Source: Phallusia mammillata
Lineage: Eukaryota > Chordata > Ascidiacea > Phlebobranchia > Ascidiidae
Direction: 5' to 3'
Assembly: GCA_003260075.1 (NCBI GenBank)
Contig: QLIY01000616.1
Location: forward strand, 32,959-96,958
Length of the DNA stretch: 64,000 bases
This document shows positions 21,565 to 32,700 of the stretch, one piece after another. How positions within the stretch are numbered: the stretch's first letter is position 1; each line of letters opens with the position of its first letter. The translations under genes were made by a program, and so were the position numbers. Under the pieces are notes generated by a model. That model ran no database searches and was not told where the DNA came from. It saw only the letters and a list, made by a program, of their open reading frames with translations.

Positions 21565-21639
21565 TAAACCGTTGGTAAAATAAGGATCTGAAATGCGGTC
21601 GTCGTAGCGAAAAGGTTGTTTAAGTGTATACAACTAGAT

Positions 21640-21716
21640 TAAAAATCACATGCGGCCCTCGGCATAATTCCCAAACTGCAGTGTGGCCCGCGAACCCCAC
21701 GAGTTTGACACCCCTG
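21640..21716. mobile_element. hAT-like right end inserted in receptor I exon 4
   Basis: The end GGCCCGCGAACCCCACGAG followed by TTTGACACCCCTG resembles the CAGGGGTC-type terminus of 845-1298. It abuts exon 4 of receptor I at 21716/21717 and interrupts that exon. The other end lies in or beyond the N gap, so the target duplication cannot be checked. Confidence 0.5.
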
Positions 21717-22951
21717 GTCTTGATTGTGAAAGATCTGGCTCCAACGTACCATGTGGATAGTATTGAAAAGCGATGGCCAACATTTGAAAGTCTGAGCCTT
21801 TGTAGATGTACGCTGTGTATTCAAGAACATTTTTTAAAAAGATGCGCTATTAACCTTCAATATGCACAACCATAACGCACCTGCTCACCCCCCCCCCTGA
21901 GATGTGTGACGAGCATCAATGCGTTACGCACATTGCTATTTACAGTTTTGTCTGAAAGTGCAAGATTCAATACTAAAACAGCCGGTCAAAATTTCTTGAG
22001 GGGCGAGCATGGCACTAAATACGCTAGTGGTTACGACTGGTACTGCGAAAAATGTAGATTTAATTATAGCGTTAAATAGTTTAGCTTAATGAATTTAACA
22101 CCGGTAAAAGCGCAAAACTACCCCCCCCCCGTGCAAGATTCAATACTAAAACAGCCGGTCAAAATTTCTTGAGGGGCGGGCATGGCAACCATAACGCACC
22201 TGCTGAAGAACCACACGCTACTGAAAAGAACCAGACTAAAATGAGGTGAACATATACGGACCGGACAGGGAGTGCGTTATACTTGAAAGGATACTTAACA
22301 GCAGCAAATCTTTGCATGCTCATGTACAGCAACTGGTAGGTGCACACTGAGTAGGCTGTGAAGTTCACAACCCCCAAAATGGTTGCCTCGATACTCCCTC
22401 TTGATAGAAATTCGATTTCCAGCATTTCAGAAACCGACGAATACAGGAAAATTACTCCGTACCGGACAGTCACAAACAGTGCGTCTAACCCTGTAAATAC
22501 AGAATAAACAAGTGTCAATTAGTTTTAATGTTGATTATCTTCGACATTGGTGATGTCAATATATTTAATTGAATAAATGACTAACCGTTGATTACATCTG
22601 CTATAGCCAATGAATTAAGCCCTGACGTAGTCAACTTTTCTTCTGTCAGATGTTTTTGTTGTACAAACTACTGCAATAAACAACAGATTTAAGATGACAA
22701 CGGAAAATCCAACAAATGCGATGAAAAACAGTAAGAAGAAAGCTGATGTAATACTGCAAACATACAAGAAAACGTTATTTGACATAAAAAGTGTTAACAG
22801 TTCAAAACTAAGATTAAAGAATAAAAACTTGAATAAGGTTACCTGTAGTATTGACAGCTAATCAACGGAGTTTTAAAGCAGTGGTTTGAAGCCGCTTGAG
22901 AACAGTAGGCAAATCACATGTGAAAGTAATATTAACAGTTGAGTTGTCCAT
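21717..22951 (-). pseudogene. Receptor I: exons 1-4 with two 4-base lesions and insertions
   Basis: Exon 1 (22951-22843) is 109 bases: four bases are missing after TTTCACATGTG, so the frame is lost. Exon 2 (22753-22586) is 168 bases: an extra TAAT after GTCAGGGCT adds a stop and a second frameshift. Exon 3 (22490-22200, 291 bases) is open and A-like (LDALFVTVRYGVIFLYSS, YMSMQRFAAVKYPFKY). Exon 4 (from 21812) reads YIYKGSDFQMLAIAFQYYPHGTL and is cut by a hAT-like end at 21717. A stretch with two C10 runs and repeat pieces (21887-22190) splits intron 3, and CAACCATAACGCACCTGCT occurs on both sides of it. Two independent indels make a true pseudogene likely. Confidence 0.78.
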
Positions 22952-25900
22952 AACTGATGTTTTTACTCAGTCACAAATCAAACCTTTACACCCTGGCACG
23001 TCAAAAATAAAATGCCTAGGAACAATCTAGGCCTCAAACCACTCGTCAATTTAATTTTCGTGAAAAATATATGGGACAATGGCAACTGAGTTTACGAATT
23101 CTTTACGTTTGTTAGGAAACAATAAAAAAATTAATAATTTAAAACGTTATCTTCTCATGAACAATACGGTTTACACTTATGACAGATGTTGTTAGGTTGT
23201 TGATATAAATACATCATTTGACGGAGAATAGCAACGATTACAAAAACAACAGCACAAAGTTCTGGAGGCTTACTTGAGAAAATTCGACGCTTCTTTTTCT
23301 TTCTTTCCAGTTTTTATTAAAATTTGTCAATCAAATGTTTAGGTTAGGTAACGTATGTACGGCTCCCTCTATTTTCGACCATTTTCAAAGATTAAATCTG
23401 ATGCAAAATATAACCTGTGTATATAGCTTCTCATCAAAAACGGATTGATTTTAAATTTGTGTTTACCCAGCATCGCTTACCAGCTGCAAATTCAGGTGGC
23501 ACTAAAACGCCACAACGACTTTCGAGCAAAGGATTGGGAAAATGTGTTTTTCTTTTGTTTACCGTAGGCTTCTTTACAAGAAGAAAACCCATTATGTGTA
23601 AACTGGAAGTGGAACAAAAACCACCTCCTTATAAATTACACAAAACTAAACCACAACTTTGTTCTCTAAACATACGCTATATTCATGTTTTCTAATCACT
23701 TCTAACGAAGCCCAGTGAGCCGAACACCCGGAATTCAATCAAGCGCCGGTCAAGAACCACTGCACTAAACCATCAACCCCGAAATAGTCAACCTTTTCCC
23801 TGTGATGAAACTTTATGAGAAATATCAGTCGTTTATAAATAATATACGGTTGTCTTGATAATTCGTGGTTGTGTGAATATGCAACTTGTTTTTATAACTT
23901 TTATCAATGTTTCAACCCACTTTTCTTAACCATGTTGTGTCATGACCCTTATAAAATTTTAACAAACGCTTCGATCTCCTGTTAAAGAAACATGTCCCAA
24001 ACGAAACGAATTTCAAAAATATCGCTTTAGGCAGCTATTGTACTACGGAATAAAAGCAGAAAGCAAAAGTGAAAATAGTCATAAACAGGCATTTAAACGC
24101 ATTTCTGTAGCTTATTAACAGCTTGATAAACCTCAACCTAGTTTCGATTAATGTACCGTGGTACTGTAGTGTATCGGGAGAGATTTCCAAAATTGTGGTA
24201 AAAATGTTTTGATAACTACTACCGTTTCTTGTTTCATAACCTGATGCAACGCTACATCTAATTTTTGATATTTGGTGACAAAAAGCATTCCATCCCATCA
24301 TCTTCAAATCGCAAATTTCCATCATTCGACTTGTGTTTTTTAACCTATGCAACTTAAAATATTAGAAAACATTGATCTATTGAAAAGGCACCTTATCGAC
24401 AAATTTAACAACTGTTTACGATTAAACAAATTTACATTTTGTCGTATGAAACTTTAATGATAGAACAACTACGGCATTAGAACAACAAAAGGCCCCCCCC
24501 CCGCAGCTATTGTACTACGGAATAAAAGCAGAAAGCAAAAGTGAAAATAGCCATAAACAGGCATTTAAACGCATTTCTGCAGCTTATTAACAGCTTGATA
24601 AACCTCAACCTTAGTGTTTTTCGATTGATGTACCGTAGTACTCGGGAGAGATTTCCAAAATTTTGGTAAAAAATGTTTTGATAAGTGTAACTACCGTTTC
24701 TTGTATCATAACCCCATGCAACGCTACATCTAAATTTTGATATTTGGTGGCAAAAAGCATTCCATCCCATCATCTTCAAATCGCAAATTTTCATCATTCG
24801 ACTTGTATAAATGTGAAGTATGTCAGTGTGCTGCAACTTAAAATATTAGAAAACATTGATGTACTGAAAAGGCACATTATGGACAAATTCAAGAACTGTT
24901 TACGATTAAACAAATTTACATTTTGTCGGATGAAACTTTAATGGTAGAACAACTACGGCATTAGGACAACAAAAGATGAAAAACGGAAAACTTCAACAAC
25001 AAAACTAGAAGAAACAGCGGATATAAATTCTTATTACTCGCATAAAATGCGTCACGGAAATAAAACAAACATTAAAAATATTTATGGTGTGGCTCAAACT
25101 ATAAGAGAAAAAAAGCCAAATACCGATAAGATTGGCCCAAATAAACGTTGCACACGCCCCCCCCCCAAAAATATTTATGGTGTGGCTCAAACTATAAGAG
25201 AAAAAAAGCCAAATGCCGATAAGATAACCCCAAATAAACGTTGCACATACCATGGCGATTTGGCCTTCTTGACTTCGAAATCTACGCGAAAAATATTTTT
25301 TGCACACTCTCGAAACCATTTACGCTACAAATCCTTAATTTTGCGAATTAGGGTATGATAAGAATCATGACTACGGTAGTTTTTGGCACAAACTGTTGAA
25401 TTTTTAATACACAAGACTGGATTGTATGTACATGCACACAAATGTATACATATATTGCACAATCCCCGCAAAAAGTCCCCAAAAAATCAAATCAAGAGCA
25501 TTACTTGTGTATACGTTACATTTGTACTCCACCGACATGTTTTATGTTGAAATAATCAATTACAGAAATTATACACTGCTTTACATTGACCTTTGTCGCG
25601 TGCAAATGAAACGCACTTTAGATAACACCTAAAACTCCGATACACACCAAGCTTACATTGTACACCAAAGCAACGATAAATAGTAACAGAAATAAGGAAA
25701 AATTGGAAGTAATGTGTCGAAAACTAACAGCTCATACAATACGCCGCAAAATAAATTAAAAATAGTTCCTTTTTGGGTTTGCAAACTGGTGGTCCTCAAC
25801 TTTTTGTGTTTACGATAACGAAACCCTTTAATATTTCATCCAATTTCTACACCTAAAAATTACTTGAAGCCCTTTTAAAGATTTAAGCACATTTCTTTAA

Positions 25901-26718
25901 GTATAATGGGTTTGGCAGAACAATCAAAAATACTTGCTTTTTTGCTTTTACCTACCCCTCGAAACCAACATTCAGGATCTACAACTTGCGGTAGGGAGCA
26001 TGGAAATTGAACATTAAAAAAAAATGTCGCAAAGCGCAAGTTAATGTGTACGTAGTTTTTTTGCTGGAAAACTTCGAATAGGCAAGCTTTGCGACAGGGC
26101 AGCTTTCACATACAGTGATTCGATAGGTCGTGCGAGTGTTACGCAACATACCCTGAAAAACATAAACTACTAAGTAAGAAGAAAACAAACAAGGTGAAAA
26201 TAGGCGAATGAGTCACAGAAAATCCGCCAGTAAAAGTAAATAAGAGACAGTGACGTGGAAATCGCAACAAACGAACGCCCCCCCCCCAACATACCCTGAA
26301 AAACATAAACTACTAAGTAAGAAGAAAACAAACAAAGTGAAAATAGGCGAATGAGTCACAGAAAATCCGCCAGTAAAAGTAAATTAGAGACAGTGACGTG
26401 GAAATCGCAACAAACGAACCACGACAAAAAAACAAAATCATCGGAAACAATATGAGCAAAAGTTTGTTGTGTTATAGGAAGTACATGCGCTACACCTTAC
26501 TGCATTAAGACAGCAAGCGGAACGATTTTTAACCCGACATACTAGTGTGGTTCTAAATTATTATTAGCCGTTTCGCCAGAGATTTTTTTCAAACGAACTG
26601 AAATAGGGAGGATTAGGGAAATCCACAAGCAATGATGTCATCTCTAGAAGCAACCATTCACAACGCGGGGAAATGAGCCGTTCACCACGAAGGGGTTTTC
26701 ACCGGACTGGGCCAGACC
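22952..26718. other. Intergenic between receptor cluster and TRAF6
   Basis: 22952-23040 and 23690-23890 are inverted counterparts of receptor 5' flanks, consistent with being upstream of receptor I. Beyond 23900 the region has no exon I can support. It contains three duplications at C10 runs: 24031-24491 / 24503-24975, 25074-25155 / 25167-25249 and 26144-26275 / 26288-26421. ORFs in them lack family features. 26500-26718 is the 3' flank of TRAF6. Confidence 0.55.
24031..24975. repeat. ~460-bp direct duplication across a C10 run
   Basis: 24031-24491 is repeated at 24503-24975 with scattered substitutions and small indels. The ten Cs 24493-24502 lie exactly between them. The first copy ends at AACAACAAAAG just before the Cs. 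The second passes through the same point and continues. The level of difference fits two alleles placed in series. Confidence 0.85.
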
Positions 26719-29700
26719 CTACGCACATGATTCCGCGACCTTGACCTGAGCTTTGATCACCAGCGTATTGTCTTTCACGAAGCCCTGACTGTCAATCATG
26801 CGCAGAGGAAAAAAGTCAATATAGCCGTAGCCCTTCTGGTTGCGTTCGGTCGTCGGACGTTGGAAAGCCATCAGATTGGTTCGCGCCTCGAGGTTCTCGG
26901 TCACGTGACTTCGGGCGGATGGCAGTTCGCGCTGTACACATGGAAATTCCGTGTTTAAATGTCGTAATGTCGTTACATACTAACACATGTTGGTACATTT
27001 TAGTTTCCCGGAAACCGCAGATTAAACGTAGCCTATAATTGCTGTTTTTTAAAACTCTCTCATTAGATTATTATTTAATGTACTTTCTTCTCTGCAAATA
27101 TATCGCTCCCAACACTGTAATACCAACCGAAAAGGGGAAGCACCCCCCCCCCAAACGTAGCCTATAATTGCTGTTTTTTAAAACTCTCTCATTAGATTAT
27201 CATTTAATGTATACTTTCTTCTCTACAAATCTATCGATCCCAACACTGTAATACCAACCGCAAAGGGGAAACAAAAAACAAAAGTTTAAAGCCAGTGCAA
27301 AAAACCTACAAACGTTTCATACATAAAGGATCTTACCATAATAAGTTTTTTGTCATGACTTTTTACCACAGTGTGTACTGTGTTGGATAAACGCCAAGTC
27401 TTGATGCAGTGGGGTAATAGCTAACACACTAACATAATAAACACTCGTACAAAAGAGTTTTTAGGCCATATCCTCTATGACAATAGTTTATTTAGACATG
27501 ACAATATGTTTCAGCAAAAAATAATTAGGCTTAAAGCTAACTCCAATCGCAATTTTGTTTTTACTCAAGCAGCTCTTTAATTTCATGTCTCTTAATTTTC
27601 TTAAACCTGCAACAAACAAACAAACAAACAAACAGACAGACAGGGTTAATTGTTTTTGTTTACCTGGTTTAACACGGTGAGAGTAATTGAACCTGAGAAG
27701 GGCCATGTCAGGAGGTCATCGTGCTCCCCCTTCATGATGTGGATGAAGAGTGAGAGGTGTGATCCTTGTGCGTCCTCCACCCCGTCAAGATTCACCCGCA
27801 TGCACATCCGGTAACCCTGAGGACTCGTGTAGAAACCGGGACTATGAACAAAATACGTAGAGTTTAGTGTAAGCTGGAAAATGCTGTTTTTTATTTTGCT
27901 GATATTCGTGCCAGGTATCATCCAAAATGTATGCGAAGCATAAAACACAGTACGCCAGGGCCATTGAAGCATAAAAAAGATAAAACGTTCACTTATACTT
28001 TATGCTTTGAATACCGAACTGTTATCATAATAAATCAGGAAATTTTTCTGAAAGAAAGAAAAACAGCGCCATTGCTTTACGTGAAACACGTCGTCTTATT
28101 TCAGTATGTTTTTACTTAATTGGTTTCACACCCTATAAAAATGCTGTCAGATCAGTTGACAATTTCAAAATAGAAAATATAGCAGGCAAAATTGAGCTTG
28201 AGAAATCCCCTCACTCCCCCCCCCCCATAATAAATCAGGAAATTTTTCTGAAAGAAAGAAAAACAGCGCCATTTTTCTGAAAGAAAGAAAAAAAAACAAT
28301 AAAATTAGAATCCAGTCTATGTGCATCGTGTTGTAAGGTACAGCTCAATGTAATTATACGTCATATCAATACAGGTGCTCCCAGTTCCACGTCTTTCATC
28401 GTTTAATTCGGGTTATTTACTAACGCCAGCCAGTTCATACCGCAGCGGTAGCATTCAAACCTTAAACAGTGAGCGTTACGTCGTGCGTGTCACAGGCCAC
28501 AGATTTTGTCACGAAAAAACCCTTTACGATGCCGCGTGCCGCGCATTAGCCTAGACTGGACCTCTCAAGCAAAGGAGAAAGTCAACTCTCGTTGGTTGGG
28601 CGCTAATTTTTACTCAGTTCGTGCGGTTCAGATGTGCCGCCGGCGAAAGGCTTGTAATGGCGACGTGGTCTCGTTGATGAAATGTATGGGAGGGGATTGT
28701 GAATGTAATGATAAATGAGTAGGAAATGAATAATTACTCACGTTCGTAGATAGGGTTGGGATAAGATTTAAGTGAACCTATAAAATGCGCGTAGTAAGGC
28801 ACGTTAGTGGAATGGGTTCAGGTATAACGCAATAACGCAGCGTTTCTCAACTCTAATTCCACAGACTCGGAACAGAACCGTAAAAATTTTGCATGCGACC
28901 ATCTTACGACATACAGTACACAAACGGGTAAGCAGGGGCAAAAACAGTCCTCCGTAAGAAAGAATAACAATACACCCAACCAGTTAGTAAATTGTCAATT
29001 CCATTTTGGCTTCTACACCTGAGGTTGTACAGATAAGCGGTACCAACTACACGATTCTTCGTAGTTATCACTACCAATTACCTGTGGAGGACCGGCGTTT
29101 CCCCGGTACAGGCTGACTTCCGCATCTGGGCGTAATCTTTGATTCTCCAATAGTAGACGCCGTTACAACACCTGCGAGACAAAAGAGACAAAATTCGGAT
29201 TATAGCCAACCAAACTAAGATTTTGTATTTTTACTTAATCACAACAAATAGTAGAGAACGCTTTGGAAATAAAAATGAGTAACAAGTGCATGTAAAATAG
29301 ATTCTAGTCTAAACAAACCAATGAATGCGCACAATAATTTTACAAAATTTAACTGAGGACATCAGGTTCCTAAAAGCAGTATCAACTAGATAAAGGGAAG
29401 TGTGGAACAGTTTAAGTTCGCCATTTGATTTCAGTTTTCGTTCTACGTATTTGAATTAGGTTAAAGTGTATTCTTAGGATAAGGCGTCTACTGTGTATGG
29501 AGTTCTAGATAGAATTTTGAGGTGTTGGATTAGTTTTATTTGCTGCTGACACTTCTCACAGAATCGCTTTTTCAAACAAAATCCCCCCCCCCGTGTTGGA
29601 TTAGTTTTATTTGCTGCTGACACTTCTCACAGAATCGCTTGTTCAAACAAAATCAAAATAACTATTTACTTTTAAAAACAAAACAGGCTAATATACCGGT

Positions 29701-32700
29701 TTAGCATGGGAAAAATCGAGTCTTTAGAAGCACGCAATTATGGACTCGAATTCCCCAACCAAACCCATCATAATGCTCCCTAGTTGGTTTAAAACTTAAT
29801 ATAGAAAGAAAATAGAGGTGACGTATGAAAACAGTCGTTTTGCGAAGCTCCAAAGCGTGACGTATTAGTCAATTTTAGGTTGGGCTGAAAATGGTCTTTT
29901 CCGCCACAATGACCCTGTTGTCAAAACATCAGAACGTTAATAATCACAGCGCACCCAGTTTTATGCACAACCGGCGTGTCTATGCGTCGCTACGAAAGCT
30001 AACAACCGCCGTTGTTCGTTGACTCACGGTCAAAGTCTAAATATATTTGAATTTTTTGCACACGAATCATAGGAAGTCATATTTTACCCACAAGCTTTGT
30101 TTTGAACTTTTTTATACATGCGCCTTGAGTGCGTTTGTTTTTAAAGTATCTGATAGAACCTGCGGCAGATTTCGCAAGTAACTGACAACACCTGTGGGCT
30201 CCTGATTTCGCAAGCGTTTTCTGTTAATGAAACTGTTTTCAAATAGCTGTCCCATTTTATTGCGGTATGATACCCGATCTATTAAAGTTGTATTGACCTT
30301 AATGGACATTAAATTCGGTCCCAGTTTGGACTCTTTTCACAAATAAGGATTGCTTAAAACGAATAACATAATTAGGCATCGATGGTTAAAATGGTCACAA
30401 ATGCCAACATACACAGTGTTTAAATTAAACAGCCAAAATGATATACACGAGTCACACTACCGTGAACTTAATATCTAGCCATAGGAAACTTATACACGCG
30501 TTACGCGACTTGTGTCTTTGTTACAAATCAACGGTGTTTCCTACAGCGCAATCGACTGACGCATTGCGGTCGGTTTCGAAAGCCAATCGAAACTTTACAA
30601 CCAGTGTAAATGCCAATGTACGATAATGTTTCCGCGCAAAATGTCAACCGAAGCGGAAATCTACGTATAGTAACGTTGTGGGGTTGTAATTGACGCAAAA
30701 GGCAAAGAAGATAGCAACTCTGTTACGCTATAAAGTGATTGAAATCGGAGACTCTCATTACACCTATGGAATTGAATGTTTTGTAGCTACCATAAGAATA
30801 AACAAAGTGTTTGCATCCACGGCTTGGGTAAATTATAAAGAAAGAAAAGTTTGCATTGAATATAAGGAAAAATGAGAACAATTCATTTTCAGGAAACAAG
30901 TTAATTTTCCACTACTCTCAATAAGCAGATGTACCACAATACCGAATAAAAATGCCGACTGATTTGAAATGCTTTCGGAAAAACCACATAAATGATTGTT
31001 CATTTGTAAGTTTTGTGTTGAAATGGTTGTTCATAAGAGTAGACATGGTAGTTTCGTTGGCCTAAAAAAGATTAGCCCTATACACCAGTATGTATAGTTT
31101 GCTGTCATCGTTTTTAGTCCCTACACGTAGATAGATAGATACAAACATCCCCCCCCCCATGGTTGTTCATAAGAGTAGACATGGTAGTTTCGTTGGCCTA
31201 AAAAAGGTTAGCCCTATACACCAGTATGTATAGTTTGCTGTCATCGTCTTTAGTCCCTACACGTAGATAGATAGGTACAAACAGTATGGTAAATATCCAG
31301 TTGCCTTTACACGTAGACGACCGCGGAATTTACGTGACAATGCACATTCAGGCCACTGGTGTTATCAAAACTCCCCTTTGCACCGGGACATGACAAATCG
31401 CGACTTCCTGTTGCCGCTTGATTGGTCACCGGTCAAAAGGCCAGTTTACTATTAGTTTTTGTTGTTAATTTTTCGGAAAGAATCAACAGATTTTGCCTGC
31501 GGGCCTGAGTAACGAAACAAGTGTAAAATGGAGTACTGGATTCTAAGTTCCGTCGAAATTTCCCTCTTGGAAAATTCCAGGCCACTGCGGTGTGGTTTCA
31601 CAGGAATTGATAGGTATTTATTTGCCTGTATACCTAATTGCTTTGCAACGCCTGTACCGACACACACATTCACGCATTAGAGCCGCTGCCATTTTTTTAG
31701 GTATGCCATTTATAAGAAATTTGAGCAAACATAAACATGAAGATTAAAACAAAGGTGACGTATTGCGTCTACGACTGAAAATTAGCTGTTTTTCTACTTT
31801 TTCTAAGCTTAAGCTTATTCGTTGCATTTCTTTCCCATAAACTCTTTCTTTCGACTTTTTTAGTGTTTGCGAAAACCGAAAATTTTTTTTGTAAATCCCT
31901 GCTTGATTTAGTAAACACTATTGGGTTCGATAAACCAAGCTTAAAAATCCCTCTGTCAGGCATTGTGAAGACCTAATAACAAAACCACACTGTACTTGCC
32001 TTAGCTCTTGTTGCTCAAGTTTGCTTTCAACCGATATTACTTTATTCGAAATCTCCTTCATTTGAAGCAGTTGGTTGTCCATTTTGGCCGAAAGTTCTCG
32101 TACATGGTGGTCAAGGCTGAAATGTACAAATACTTTATAATTGGGTTTTACTTAAAAAATCATTTTTCAAGCTTTATGTAACTAATGGCGTTCAGCGATA
32201 CATTTTACCAACTTTAAAACAGGGATATGCGAAATAAAACTCCATGTTACTTGTTTTAAAGTGTGTTATTTTTTTTATTTTTTTTAAGTGTAAATGCTGT
32301 TGGCTTATTTGACCGAAGATGGAAGATAACAAAAAGGACAGGTCTGTCTGCCTTTTTAATTGAATAAAAACAGGATTTAGCCGTGATGAGGGGCAAGCGT
32401 GAAACCAGGGTTGCCGTCAGACCGACGTGGCCCTGTTTGTAATCAGGCGGCCAAGTGGAACGCGTTAATTTGGCGTGGCTCGATCGGTAGATTAGTGACG
32501 TTCGCCCATTATTAAGTAAGGATTTTTGGTTCGCGTTTGGGAAAATGCAATCTGCGTGGCTAAAGCCAAATGAACTTTTCGTTTAGTCAGTCTGGTCTCC
32601 CGAAATCGATGTATGCGTGGATACGTGGACGTTAAAAGTGTTTGTAAACATGGCAATATGAGCAGAACAGATCACTGATAATCACAATTAGAAAAACAAA

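Noticed and set aside
21136-21633. ORFs on both strands of ~150 codons
   Set aside because: Almost entirely the N gap; flanking residues come from a repeat.
24035-24836. Two similar ~105-residue ORFs in tandem
   Set aside because: They are the two halves of the C-run duplication and contain no recognisable motif; the similarity reflects duplication, not selection.
25047-25358. 103-codon ORF with an internal repeat
   Set aside because: The repeat is the C10-run duplication and the Pro run is the C10 translated.
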